From contig OZ021732.1 of assembly GCA_963978545.1 (NCBI GenBank), positions 64,363,214 through 64,427,213 on the forward strand: a DNA stretch of 64,000 nt, given 5' to 3'. Numbering within the stretch: the first letter of the stretch is position 1; each line of letters opens with the position of its first letter. The position numbers were made by a program, and so were the translations under genes. The notes under the pieces are model-generated. The model saw only the letters and a program-made list of their open reading frames with translations. It did not search any database and had not been told where the DNA came from. Positions 39,056 to 53,600 of the stretch are shown here, in pieces. This DNA comes from Linyphia triangularis. Lineage: Eukaryota; Arthropoda; Arachnida; Araneae; Linyphiidae.

Positions 39056-42000
39056 GGGCTGAAATTCGATACTGTTCGCCGCTGTAATATCGCTATTATT
39101 GAGAAATATTCTTGTATATTCGGCGCTAACACTGATATTTAAGATGGTGCGGTGTTCATTTTCTCCGAGTGCTATGATGATTAGTGACGCTAATGTTGAC
39201 GTTATTGTCAAGCTTTACGTTACGACGGTCATTTTCGTCGATTCTTTCATTGATATAATAGCTCTGTAGTATTGAGAATTGCTCCTGTTAATTCGACGCT
39301 ATTGCTGATATTTTCGTTGATATGATGGTAATTATTGCCGAGTGCTGGGATATTGCAATATCCGAAATTTGACCCGATATTACTGAGAAAATGTCGATGT
39401 TACTGCGATGATTTGCGACGCTAATGCAGATATTATTTCAAATTATTGTGATGGTCATTTTTGTCGTGTCTTTCACCTATATATTAGCGCTGTTGTTGAG
39501 AATTGCTCCGGTTTATTCGGCGCTATTACTGATATATTCGTAGGTGTGACGGTCATTTTCGAAGAGTGCTGCGCTGTTGTTAACATCCGATATTCCCGAA
39601 TCTTGCACAAACATTACGGAGAAAATGTCAATATTACCGACCTTTGTGCCGATATGTACTTTTTGGCGATGGTCATTTCTGCTGAGTCTTCAACATACGT
39701 AATATCCTTTGTCTAGATTTGTGACGGTATTGTAAACGCTTTCGCTAATATTTACGCAAGTGTGGTAGTCATTTTCGCTGATGTTTACACTGTTGTAATA
39801 GCAGCTATTGCCGAGATTTTTGACGCTGTTTGGTAACTTAAAAAAATACGATATTACTGGGATTTGGCGCCGATATTACCGAGATTGCAGTTTTATGGTG
39901 GGTGCATCCACAATATTTACGTTGGTGTTATATTCGTTTTCGCTAAGATCTATTGTAATGTAAGAGCAGCTATTGCCGAGATTTGCGAACTTATTTGGTG
40001 ACTTAAAAAAACACGATATTACTGGGATTTTGCGCCAATATTAACGAGATTGCGATGGTATTGTCAGTGCTATCGCCGATATTTATTTGGTGTTATATTC
40101 ATTTTCGCTGAGGTCTATGGTAATGTAATAGCATATATTGCCGAGATTTGCTACGCTGTTTGGTGACTTTAAAAAAAATACGATATTACTGGGATTTTGC
40201 GCCGATATTACCGAGATTGCGATGGTATGGTGGGTGCTATCCCAATATTTACGTTGGTGTTACATTCGTTTTCGCAAAGGCCTATGGTAATGTAATAGCA
40301 GCTATTGCCGAGATTTGCGACGCCGATTTAGTGACATTCGTCATGGGTAATTCTGCCTCCATTTTTTTTTTTTTTTTTGTTTTTTTGTTTTACTGCAAAA
40401 TTTATTTTTCTGCTACAAAATTTGTGGTTTTCTTCTAGTTTCCCCCCCCCCCCCCCCCCTACAAAAGTTTTTTTTACATGCTACAAAGGGCATTTTTCTT
40501 GCTACTAAACTTGTTTTTACCTGCTCCGAAAGTCATTTTTCCTGCTCCTAAGCTTAATTTCACCTGCTCCAAAAACTGCTCCAAATCTTTCTGAGTGAGT
40601 GGGAGCCCTGCTTATGGTATTTGTCACAAGAACTTGTTGGTTTAGCTTTGTTTGATATTCATGTCAGTATATCAACCAAAAAATGGTTGGTGTGTGCTAT
40701 GCAGAATGAAGCTCATGATGGAAAACAAGACCAAAACTACTCTAAGCAAATCAGCGTTGCTCTCCATTTGTGCAAGAACAAAAGCTTGGAAGATTTTTGC
40801 CGCAGCAAACTTATTGATATTGTTTCAATTGTTGGAACTTTCAGTTGGGTATCTTGCAGTTGATCCAGACTTGTGGGTGCCTAGAGAGCACTACAAACAG
40901 GCTAAAGAGATAATAAAATCTTTACAAGTAGTAAATGACAATGCGGAACATGCAATTGCACTTATTCAGGAACACAGTGGATTGATTGCTCATGATGAAA
41001 TACAGCTACAATTCCATTTACAAGTTGTTGATGATCGTTGGGAAATGTACCCTGATAACATGAAAAAGACTATCTCTGCCTTTGCAAAGGCAATAAAACT
41101 TTAAGAGTAAATAAAAATCTGATGCTATTTATAACAAATTAAATAAATTGTTTCAAACTAATGCATTAATTACAGTGTATATCAATGTGTATGTTAAGGT
41201 ACAGGTAAGGCTAATAACCTGAATTTTTTTAAATTTTTATAAACTTTGAGTCCATTGAGCCACCCCTAAATTTTTAAAATTTATTGCTTATATGGTGATT
41301 TTATATTAAAAGGAACAAAGTTAGGTGTGACTTATAAAAATAAAAATGAAGAAATTTCATGGCTTTTAAGATCCACCCTAATGGACTTAAAAATTTGTAA
41401 GGTACAGTTTATGGCAGGTGTGTAATACAGTGCAAAACATGCTCAACATTCATTCACGTTCAATGTGTATCCGAGCATATATTCTAAACACTTCTGCATT
41501 AGTAAACTTCCTTAAAGAAACAATCAACAGTTTAAGGACAGTATATCTATCATGGAGAAGTACCACTGATGAATACACAAAGAGATGAATACAGACGACA
41601 TAATAACAGAATCTAGGGAAAATAATGTTTTTAGTAGGTTGCATGATTCCATGAAAAACATAAAATTTTCAAACAGAACCTCCAAATTACGTATTAATTT
41701 ACTAAAATGCATCGACTTAATTTTTCAATTTATTTATGCAGAACGAATAGGAAATTGGGTATGCACTTAGCAACAAAAATCAAAATGCCCCCTACTTTCA
41801 ATTAATTGTTCACATATTTTATGCAAAAACTAGCTGTACCCTGCCACGCTTCGCTGTGGCACATTGTGATTGAATGGTTGAGAAATGAGAAACAAAACAA
41901 AGAATACATTTCATATAAGTTTAATTTTGCAATACTTGTGGATATACAATATTTTTTGTTTTTCCACTGTCTGCGTAGATATAAAGACTATCTGGTTTGC

Positions 42001-45000
42001 CGACGACGGCCCAAATTTGACTTTCTGCGAGGCATTATTTCGGTAAAATATAACCTCTACTTACGATTTGGTGAAAGGTGCAGTTCGATTATGACACGAT
42101 CACACAAAAGTTCCTTGATTTAAGTGAATAGTCAGCGAGTGTTTTCCTCGCATCCGGCAGATGGCGCGGTCACTGGTACACTGCTGATCGTTAAAAAACT
42201 GTTTTTTCGCTGTCGCGGATATGTGACTGATGAAAAAAATAGATAAAAACAATCCTTGATGCGGATTATATATCATGCTAAAATTTCAGCTCGATCGGTG
42301 CAGAACTTTTTGAGTTTTTGAAGCGTACACAAACCAACATAACATTTTTATGTGACTGACTGATGAAAAAAATAGATAAAAACAATCCTTGATGCGGATT
42401 ATATATCATGCTAAAATTTCAGCTCGATCGGTGCAGAACTTTTTGTGTTTTTGAAGCGTACACAAACCAACATAACATTTTTATATATATAGATGGGGAA
42501 GGAAGCCCAAGGGAGGGACAGCGACTTTTGAGGAAATATTCTTCTAATTAGGTCCTAACAACTGGCAAAAATTTAGCTTGTCTCTAATTTCTTCTGTCAT
42601 AAAACCTTTATTGCCTGGGCTATAAGAACATGGTTTGAATTTCTTTGACTGATGTATAATATTTTGGAAGAAAATTGAAAAAAATCACTATTTCATTCAG
42701 CATTTTGTTTGAATGAAGAATAAATCTTCACATTTAGATGCATGACTGCTAGAAATAGCAACATTGATTCTGTCCATATTTATTTTTTGTCTGTTTGATT
42801 TCTGAATAAGTTAATGCTAATACTTTTGATTTTTTTATTGTTTGCTAAACACTTAGCAATAGAAATATAATTTTTTAAAAAGTAAAAATTGAGTTAAAAT
42901 TAATTTGTAATTAATTATTTTAATTGTTTAAAAAAATAAATCAGTTGAAATTGTTGTATTATTGGTATATTGAGAGCATAGGTGTCAACTTTTCAAAAAA
43001 CATGGGGGGGGGGGGGCGAGTTTTGACGGAAGATGAAATTTTTCGAAAAATTATCGAAATCTATTAATTTTTCGAAAATCTAAGTATGACACAACTTCTC
43101 ATATAATACAGTAAAAGCCCGATTATACGGAATCGCCAGGAAATTAGGATTTCCGGATAACCGAATTTTCTGGTTAATTGAATGTCGACGTTTTTTCGCC
43201 AAATTTAAACGGCAAATAACGCTAGTGATGGCACCTAACACTAAAATCGTCACAACCGGAATATTTAAAAAATATTCTACTTGGCTTTTTTAGTTAAAAT
43301 AATGTTATATTTTACCCTTATAATTGGCAATAATTTGAAATATGTTACCAAATTAAATCATTTTCATATCAGAAATTCCGTTAAAAAAATAATAAAAGAT
43401 TAAGCATTGTAAAAAAAAAAAAAAAAAAAAAAAAAATAGAGAGGTCTCTTAATTGTACCGATTCTAACCGAACCTATATTTTAGGGTTACAGGGCGGACA
43501 AAGTGGACTATCGCTATTTCAGTTCCGGAGGGGAAGTTTTCTTGTGTGCGTTTTCACGATCAGATTTCGAGAATTCTAGAAAAGTAGCTTTTGTATTTGG
43601 AAACCCCGGTGATTCCATTGTCTTCCGCCCTCCCCACACACAGCCTACTTTGTACCCTAAAGAAAAATATGCTCGGGAAGATGACCTTCGTATTCAAAGA
43701 TCGACTATTTTGTTGTATAGAAAAAAAGGAATACAAGAATTGTAATGCAAATCGCCACGGAATTCCAGATAATTTACGGACTATTAAGTTTTGAATTTGA
43801 TTGTCTGGTTGTCGGCTAACCTAAAAATAAATATTATTAAAATAAAATTACAGAGAAACAGATTTATTTTTTAATTGATTGCAAAACACGTTAATAGTAT
43901 ACAATAAAATATAACTCATACTTTTTGTACACAAAAAAAGAAAAAGAAACATTTTCCGTTTTGTGTACAAAATGGTTGACTAGCCTACAAATCGAAACTT
44001 TGATTGGGATTATAGGGGGAAATGCATTTAAATGGATGCAATTAGGTTTTATTCTGATTGATCGTGAGAAACTGATATATTGTGGTTGGTTGTTTTCAGA
44101 TTATCTGGCACCGTCAGCAACACGAGGGCTATAATGCGCCGAAACATTCGTCATTAGACAAGCCAACATACATTTACAAACACCCATGCCAACATGGGAC
44201 TCGAACCCGCAACCTCACGGTCTAGAAGCTAGCACGCTAACCACTATACCGTTTGGTCGGCTGATATAAAATGTTTAGAATAGTTGAATTCGGCCGAATT
44301 GCACATTTTCCGGATGCGATTTAAAATTTACAAATTAAATCGCGGGTATAAATGAATTATGGATGCATCGATACTATATGGAATAGAATGTTATCTGTTA
44401 TACATGATTTTAAATTTTGTGAAATGCATGTTCCATTTGTAGATCTAGCCTACAAACCGAATGGTTAATTTTATCCGGATTTTGGTCAAACCATTAACAA
44501 ATTTTGAATTTCCTTATTACTCTTTGCCGGATACGGTTGAGAACGTAATTTCAAAGGGAAAATCATCTTTCTTTGTTATAATTGCAATAAAAGTAGTCCA
44601 TAGATTTATAGATTCCGCACATACAAATTACACATATTCCGGAAACGAATATACATTTTTATGCAATAAACGATGCAAGATTAAATAGATGCAAAAGGTG
44701 TAGTTTTTTTTTTTATTAGAATTCCGGATACACCAAATTATCTACTGGAGAATGTTTTCCCGATGCTCTGGATAATGAAATTTCGATTACGAAACCCTCT
44801 TTCTTATACAATTGAAACAAGCTAGATTTGTTAATAAATACGGCAAATAACCACAGTATATTTATTTTTCCGGATATATTCCGGGAAAAAACATTTCCCA
44901 TTAAGAATATTAAGGTTTTGCTGAGAATTCACAATTCACAGTTGTTTGAATAAGAACTTCGGCATTCCGGATAAACCGGAATAAAAAAAAATCACTTTTT

Positions 45001-48000
45001 ATAATAATATATTCATTTCTAATCAGTGCAATTCAGCTATTTCGCCATTAAAAATTAAAAACCATCAAAATAAAGAGAAAAAAACACTCAACTTCGAAAT
45101 CTCAAATGAAATTAGAAAAAAAAAATTGGCGACTTACCGCCGTTTTTAGGCAAAATAATGCCAATTTTCTCGCCAAACTTGATTTTCAAAAAATTCCGGT
45201 TGATTGAGCTTTCCGGTTGATTGAATGCCGGATAATCAGGCTTTTACTCAACAATAAACAGTTATTATAATTTATTTGGAGAATGGAGGGACACAAAGGA
45301 GATAGTGTTACAAAAATCAGGGTAGGCAGCCTCTCCAGAATTTAAAAGTGGGGAGGCCAGCCCCCCCTGCCCCCCGTACTTTACGCCTATGATTGAGAGA
45401 TTAGAACCCTCTCATTTAAGTTCTAGTTATATTTTTATCACAAATTATAATTTAGTGCAGGTGCATGCATTTATAAAGAGCACATCAATTTCAAAATATT
45501 TATAAATTCATGTATCATCATAATGTGTTTTTTAGAATATTAAATTTTTCTAAATATTGCTTTTTTTTTTAACTAATGGAAATAGTTTAATTTTTAATAA
45601 AGAATTAAATTAGCATAATCTGAAATTGTTATTTCTTGCAGGATCCAGATACACGATCTAATGACAGTGGTGCCCTCACAGACTGGATATCTGAAGACAA
45701 TCTTGCACAGTGTCACAGAAATTCTGAATGTGAGAATCTGTCTTACGACAGCCATCTGAGGCGAGCGCGAGAAAAGCTTCTTAAAAGTAAAAAGCTCTCC
45801 ACCTTGACTGGTTCCAGTAGTAGTTGTTTTGACAGTGGTGTCAGTAGTGCTGCTTGTGAGCCAGTTGTTCAGCCATGTCACCAAAAGTAAGATGACTTTT
45901 AAATACTAATAATTTCTTGAATAAATGCAACTGTTTGTGTCTTGTGTTAAAATCAATGTGTCTTTGATTGGTGGAATATTGTCGGAACTATTAGTTTCAA
46001 ATACCATGTATTTTAAAAATATTAAATCTTTCACACAAGGAGATAACCCCGATTTTTTATTTTTTTTTAAACAAATATTGTTCATATATAAATTGTATAG
46101 TTTTTAAATACACTTCTAAGTAAATTGCTTATTGGAATTTGTATGTGACATTTTTCATTTATATTTTTAGGGTCACTACTTGGCTTGAATCTAAACGATC
46201 TGCATTAGAGGTAGAGAATGAACGCCAAGGCAGAACCTCGCCTGTTCCTAGTAGATCCAGGTAAATATTACATTGTTTATCTGTATATCTATACACATTT
46301 AGTAGCTGCAGCTCATGCCATAATGAGTGAGTTTTGAACTTATTTTAAGATGATTAGTGGAAATAATTTTTGGAAAAGGCTGTGTTTAGTAATAGAGGCT
46401 TAGGAAAAGATGAATAAAAATTCTGCTATAGGTTTGCCATGCCACAATTTCATACAAAAAAAAAAGAGTTTTTCTCAATGTTTTTCAAAGTTTGATGTAC
46501 TATTTTGAAAGAATGGCCTCTAGCTTCTTTATGAAATGTTTACCGTATATTTGCCTTACATAATATTAATCTGAAGTTATTTTTAAAATGTGATTTTCAA
46601 AGATTTAGTGTTTTTCCCATTTTGAGATAAAAAAAAATAGCCAACCTACTGTTCAGATGTTGCCTTCAGATTCATAAAAAAGGTTTACATAATGTTCAGA
46701 AAAAAAAAATTAAATGATCTATTTATTAGTTATTTAGAAAAGGTATATAGAAAATTTCCCTTTTAACATTAGCAACATAGGGCCTACCTAATACCCTGAA
46801 CTCTGTTGTACTATTCTGTTCACCCAACTGCCCCAGTCAGCTGAGTCCCATTCTGCCCTTGTCTTTTCACTCAAAATTCCTTCCTGTTCCCCTTTTTTGA
46901 CTGAACTTGGGCCAGGTACCATTAGCAGCTCACTACAATGCTACAGAGGATTCTCTTAACAGTTGTGGGGGGGGGGGGCAGGTGATTGTTAGGACTCTCT
47001 TCACACCAGGAGGGTAACAGGTAATTTCAATAGAACATACAAAGTCTTTACACAGGAAGCCCAATTTTTTCATTTATTCTTTTCACAACTTCAAGTGGGA
47101 AACACAAATACTTTGTACTGGTTAAAAGGAAAAAGAAACATGCCTTGAGGATATAAGAGTTGTCAACTTCTGCCTGAAACCAGATAGTGAAGAGAAATAA
47201 ATCAACCTTAGCTTAGCAGGGAGTCTATTCCCTGTCTCTCTATTTGCCCCACATGGACAGGGTTCATATGCCCCAGGAAGAACAGAGAAAACCTGGGAAT
47301 CTCAGGGAAAATAAATCAGTCTTAAAATCTTGGAGGAAAAAAAAAAAAATCTCTGCTAAAACCTGAAAAAGTCATCTGGAAGTCATACTCTTCATTTAAC
47401 CCTAACTAAAGGAATTTAAGTTACAGAATTATTTGACAACATAATTTTGCAGAAAATTATTTTTAAAGAAAAAATACTTTTTTCGTCTTATCGGAAGAAT
47501 TTGTGTAATCAAGGTTTGACTATATTTACCTGGCTAAAAATAATTGACACAGGGAAATCTCGGGGATTTTTTTTTTCTTCTTCTGAAAATGAGAATGAGC
47601 CCTGATGATGATTTTTTCTTTTCGGGTGGGACAGTGGTACCTTGAGGATATTCCATAAAACTGCAATGGGAGCTACAAAGTTAAAGATATGGTGTAACTC
47701 TCTCTTCAGATTCAAGTAAAATACTATATTATGATAAAAATATGGTGATTGAAAAAAAAAAAAAGGTCCCAATTCAGAAGTGCATTGGCAATCTTTATTA
47801 TTATGCTTCCATCCAAAAGGATATATATATATATTGTGTGTTATTAAAAATATATTCCCGATTTTCATTACTATAAAGCAGAAAATCTTACTTATACACA
47901 GTCGAATATAGCAGGCATTTTAAAGAAGGGGGGAAAAAATTTACTCTGAACTTAAAGTCACGAAACTTAATAGACCAAACATAACTCAACAAAAATTTTC

Positions 48001-50585
48001 TATGCAGGGTTTCCGCGCTTATGGAAAGTCAGGAAATGACATGGAAAGTCATGAATTTGGACATTGGGTAAATTTTGCAATGGAAAGTCATGATTTTGAG
48101 CAAAAAATTGGCCATAAATCATTGAAATACAATGAATTTCATAAAAATTGGCCATAAATCATGGAAATACAATGAATTTCATAGATTTCTGCGTAAATAA
48201 CGTAACTGTGATGTCATAAATGCCATGATCGCTATTCATCTCATCGAAAATTCTATTTTTATTTACGTTTTGACGGAAACAGCAGTCACAGTTAAAATCT
48301 GCGGCAACTCCACATTTCTGACATCACATGAGTAAGGTCTCATAGATGGAAAAAAAAATTCATAATATGAAAACCGAAATGAGCAGTTTTAATAATCTTG
48401 TGTTTACACTTATTTTTTTCCCCCCTTCTTATTTCTTTTGTTTTGCATTGTTGAAATCAAAACATTAGATTTTTGATGATATTATTTATTATTGTTGACT
48501 TATTCTTTCTTCAAATATTTCTTTATTATTAAAGGTGGATTTGCCTTTTTGACGCTGAAATATCTTAGAATCGAAAATTATTTTATGATTTGGAAGTTGC
48601 TAAAACAAGGATTTTCACTTAAATTAAAATTAAAATTTATAAAAATCCATTTTATAGTACATTGATTTACTTACTATGTTCGTGTTAGTAAAATTCATAT
48701 AGGTTGTCATTATTATTATTGCGATTTGATTTCTTGAGTCGTGGTAAATTATTCGCTTCAGTCTTGGAAAGTCATGGATTTGGGACATTTTAATTTGGCA
48801 GAAACCCTGTCTATGAATATATTCAATTAGGTAAAGAGTTTTAAATGGCTAATTGTTAGTTAATTTCCTTTGTACCTCATATCGTAGCTTAGAGGGTCCC
48901 ATGATTACCATTTTCTGTAATATACAAACTGTTTCCACCTCTCACTTATATGATTTGTTTTTTCTTCAGTTCCAGTCGCAGGGCATGTAGTAGTTCTCGT
49001 TCTGGCTGCCTGGATATGAGTGGGCCCCCTTCATGGGGTCCATCACAGACGGGTCCACAAGACCTCACTACCCTGACACCCCAAGACACTACCTCCAATT
49101 TATGGGATGTAAAACGTATTCTGGAAGACGGAGCAAGAATTGCCAAGATGGGCAAGTCCAAGTAAGATTTGTTTCTCCTTTGCTTGAGCAAAATTGACTT
49201 GTATTTCCTTTACTGTTATTACAGAGAGATTGTCCACAGTTCACTTATTTCTGGGTGATTTTTTTTTACTTTCAATTACATAGGGTAATGAAAGCAGAGT
49301 TCATCCTAGAAATGAAAAAGGGCAGGGTGCTATTTTCCAAAAAAAGGGCACTTCCTGTTTACGAGGGCACTTTTATGGCAAATTGCAGAAATACGTGTTT
49401 TCTGCCACAATTTCAGGGCTGCCACAGACGACTAAAAAGGCTACTAAAGCGACTATTTTAGTGGCCAGGCGACTATGGCAACTATTTCAATGAAAAAAGG
49501 GCCCAAAACGACTATTTTTAACAAAACCTTCAACTATTTTTGGGCTGAGGCGACTATTTTTTAAGAAATTGGATACTGTCCGATAGTAGCACGAAAAAAA
49601 ATCGGCACTAAGGTACTAACAATCTTCTCAAAACGGTAATTTTTTTAGGGGGGGGGGGGGCGGAAGCAAATACTACCGAAATAGTTGCTCATATTCACAG
49701 GTATAGAGGTCATTTTGTTAGTCCGACGATAGTAACCGCTCACACGAGATTGTTGTGTTCGCTGGCAACCGCGGTCACTTTCGCCTGCCTGTTAGGCTCC
49801 ACTGTTTTATCTTTTGCTGTGCAAGGCTCAGGAGCCTATACTTAAATTCTGAAATATCAAATTATTTCGCTTTATTTACTCTACTTAACAAAAATTTATT
49901 TGTGGTGAACGCCGGAAGAAAATGCTATCAGAATGGACAGTATTGATGTTGTATAGACGTTATGTCCGAGATTTGTGCTGATCTAGTGAATGATTTAGCC
50001 GTGTAGGTCAATCGATGCAGAATCATTAGAATTTCAATGTTGTAGCTAAATTTATAAATAATAAAATAATTTAAATTTTGAGGCAATTTAATTACTTTGA
50101 GTGTAGCTTGAACAGGGTGGCTACAGAACCGGGAATTCAGGTAAATGTCAAGGTATTTCGTTTAATTACTCTTTAGTCAGGGAATTTGAAATTTTTGAGT
50201 TTCCCTTCTCGCATTCCCCGTGCGGGTATGGACGTCTATACCGGCTCGCGTCACAAGAAGTGGATGCCATGACGTCGGTGTGTTGAATAATAGATTTTTT
50301 TTTCATGTGCTTTTTCGTAAAAGTCGTACCTGGCTAGTTGGCCGATTTGGGAGTATGAAGTTTCCGACCTTTTTCTACTCTCAGCAGCTGAGACAAACAG
50401 GCCAATCCCCACTCTTCGGCCCACAACCGCATGTTCATGTTCCGCTTTTTTTTTTGCTTTTTTAAAATTTTATTTTTTTATTTTTATTACTTTCTGAGAC
50501 CATTGTTATGCTTGGAACAATTATTTACACACTATTTCTGTTAGATTTTTGGTTATCTTATAGCTGCGCGACCGCCTGCGCATTA

Positions 50586-50619
<34 letters not shown>

Positions 50620-53600
50620 TTAAATCTGACTGCATCCTTTACAGACATGATTATTTTTCTTCTTGTCTTGTGTTTTTTGTTAATAGAATATATTGGAACC
50701 CTAAATTCCTTTATATTTCAAATTGATTCCATCGTATCTTTCTGTTTTTATTAACCCTTTACAGCACTGTTATAGATGTGCAACAAATCTATAGGCATTA
50801 ATAAATAAAAAGGGTTAGATCCGGTACTTGATTTTTTTTTTTTTTTTTTACTTTAATTTTGACATTTTATTAAACTTAATTAACTGATAGGGATACGTGT
50901 TGTTGATTTATATGTTTAATATAAATCAAACAAAGAATTGAAACATCCTTCTCCCCCTCCAAAAATTTAAAAATCTGAATGCGCTACTGCATACATTCAG
51001 GCAAAGGGTCATTTAATTTTTTTTAAAAAGTCCATGCATCTCTTCCCCCTGCCGAATGCTATGCTTGTCATGTTTTATGAAAACAATTTTTTGCCTCATT
51101 TAATATATACTTCAGTGGTTTAAGATAATATTTTTGTTGTACAAAATTTTATTTCATATCTATGAGTAATTAATTTTTATAAGAAGCTGTTAATTTCAAG
51201 CCTTTCTTTCCATGCAATATATTTTATTTATCTTTTCTCAACTTCAAAATCCAAAAGACATATTTTTTTATGAAATATTTTGTGAAATTTGTGACTGAAT
51301 AGCAAAATGCTGATTATTTAAGTTTCATGCTCATGCATGCCCAAGTTTAGTAAATATTTAGGACACTGTTTAAAATTTATGTTATGAACAGGATGCAACC
51401 TATGACATATATTAAAGAAAATAACATGTTTTATTTGTGTTGTTTTTAAATTAAAAAGAAAAGTATTGTACTAGTTTCTTTTCCTTGATATTAGAAAGTA
51501 TGGGTGTAGTTTGTAAATTGGTTTATGTGAATTTTGTATTTTTTTTATTAATGTTTTCCAATTTTTTTCATGCTCTAAAAATGCTTGTTTTGATTTTTAG
51601 CCTAAATTTATATTTTGGTGAAATTATACTTTGATAAGTAATTGTAAATAGTAAAATTTATATCTTTTTAAACTGGTCATATTTTCTTCGTTTTTTTTAA
51701 TGATAACGTCTACAGAGATGCATATCATGGAATTTTCTGGAAATTAGAGAAATATTGAGGAATTTTGTTTCTCAAATTCTGTAGCTATCCTGTTAAAAAT
51801 TTAAAAACTGGCCTTAATTAATTTCGCCTATCATTGTCAATATATAGTATAATTATTTAAACATTAAACTTGTTTTTCTACCAAAAAGTTGTTTGACTAT
51901 GGAAATTAAAAAAAAAAATATATATATATCTTGTTTTGCCAATCGATTTTTACCGTCGCTTTTGCGTGAAGTTTAGCTTTTTTTGCTTAGGTGCTGTCTG
52001 GGAGTAAGGTTGAGTTGCCAACTTCCATCGCAGTTTTGTAAATACGATAGTGCCTCCCCCAAGACACATGCCTTTTACCATATGGGATGTTATGTATACA
52101 ACACTATTTTGAATTGAAAGAAGAGTGTCTCTGTGTTTTCCTGTTTATGTAAATCAACAATTTTATTCCGATCTTGATGATAACTAAAAACCTTTAAAAC
52201 AAGAGGACGGTCTTTACCGACTTGAAAAAACAATTGTTATGAAAAGTGAGGCTACTATTTTCGACGTCTGAGACTACTATTTTCAATGTCTGAGACTACT
52301 ATTTTGGCTACTATTTTTAACATTTAAGGCTACTAAAGCAACTATTTTCAAAGCTTACAGTCAGTGGCAGCCCTGCAATTTCAATATTGTTATACTTTTC
52401 TACCACGATAAATAATTTTCAATATTCTGAAGAAAAAAATTATAATGCAAAAATCTGTGAATCAAAAACTCGCTCGGAAACTTAAAAGATATCAAAATAC
52501 TGATAAAATGCTTCAGTCCTAATTCTGCTGGAATGAGACTGAGAAAATTATTGAAATTAAAGTGCAATATACACAGTATAATTTTTATCAAATAGTAATT
52601 TTTATAAAATTATCAATTTATAATACAGTAAAATTAAGATAACAATGTTTTAGTATAGTAAAAATGTGTTAAGAACTTTTCACTCTTTCAAAATTTTCTA
52701 AAGTTTGAATGAATCAACCTTAAACTTCATCTCTTAGTTTTGCTATTGTCAGATAGAGAATAGAGTTCCTCTAAATTTAACATTATTCATTGTGGGATAT
52801 CACAAGGAGTATTCCGACTAAAGAACTTGGACTATGTCCTGAAATTTTTTTATTTTTTTATTTTCAAAATCGGATCCAATTTAGCGTCAAAACAGCGATT
52901 TTTTTTACCGTGCATGCCGCTATTATGTAACCTATAATAGAAGTTTTATTTTTTTAAAAATCGGAAATAATCTGGGATTTTGGTTGCATTCCTGTTATGT
53001 TTAATTTTAAATATGAAACGGATGTTTAGAAATTAATTGGTAACAAGCAAATTACCAAAAACACCCCCTAAATTTAACAGGAGGACATCGCGATTACGCG
53101 TGTCCAAACGGAAATATTATTTTTAAATTCTTAGTGTAATTATTTGATAGTTATAAACCTTTAACTAAGTTATTCAAGTCTTTCAAATTCCTTTCTTCAC
53201 TATTTTGAAGGAGGCATGGTGTAAAAATCCAGCGAAATACACTTAATCAAAACACGTACGAAATAGCCATCGGAGTTTACTAATGTGCACTTGAGAAATT
53301 GTAAGACGGTGCCCTACAATCCACCTACTAATGAAGCACGTTATATAGACATCTACTCAATGGTTTCAGTCCCTGATATATACGTTGCACGTTCGATCAT
53401 GAATGCGCATGCGCGGCAGCCGATTTCAGTAGGGTTGATCCACATATTGCGTACTGTTGGGAGGGAAAAAACGAAAGTTTTTCGAATTCTTTCAGGATGA
53501 AATTTTTTCTGAAAAAGGGCAGGAAGGGCGCAATTTTTATAGAAAAAGGGCAAGAAGGGCACTATTTTTATAGAAAAAGGGCAGGCAGGGCGCGCCGCCC

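Larger units (their letters stand above)
35041..41104 (+). pseudogene. Intronic protein relic split by two transposons
   Basis: Three collinear pieces (35041-35178, 38420-38914, 40611-41104) are separated by a hAT element and a 6-bp-TSD element. Piece 1 follows an AG acceptor and reads VNVGFAKGLNTITK; after the hAT it goes on RDGLHREIK beyond a stop. Piece 2 holds RGDYKKFLKLVIIF and, in a shifted frame, FKAQFKLTLNEEKGLRAVCV. Piece 3 reads YLSQELVGLALFD, then after a frameshift VNDNAEHAIALIQEHSGL and LQFHLQVV. From memory these blocks resemble the Cc8L18.2-like uncharacterised proteins that are multicopy in arthropods; biochemical function is unknown. Several frameshifts and stops make it a dead copy. 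Confidence 0.65.
42977..45391. mobile_element. hAT-like element, 8-bp TSD, host of a nest
   Basis: Tips CATAGGTGTCAACTTTTC and ACTTTACGCCTATG are inverted with mismatches; poly-G and poly-C runs lie just inside. ATTGAGAG flanks at 42969-42976 and 45392-45399. Nearly all of its interior is the pogo-like element at 43109-45249. No own transposase. Confidence 0.88.
32193..45641. other. Axin intron 5: 13.4-kb transposon-filled intron
   Basis: Bounded by gtaagt and ttgcag. In order it holds a TA-flanked TIR element with a gene relic, a piggyBac-like MITE, a gene relic split by a hAT and by a 6-bp-TSD element, a dispersed repeat, and a three-layer nest. Donor and acceptor phases are intact, so the insertions leave the transcript readable. 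Confidence 0.85.

Noticed and set aside
39408..39716. 102-codon open frame (+)
   Set aside because: Produced by the periodic sequence inside the 38921-40610 element.
39019..40456. CRISPR-like direct repeats
   Set aside because: Units are long (about 166 bp), degenerate and without unique spacers, in a eukaryotic intron.
47509..47868. 119-codon open frame (-)
   Set aside because: In Axin intron 7, with no family match and Phe/Lys runs from homopolymers.
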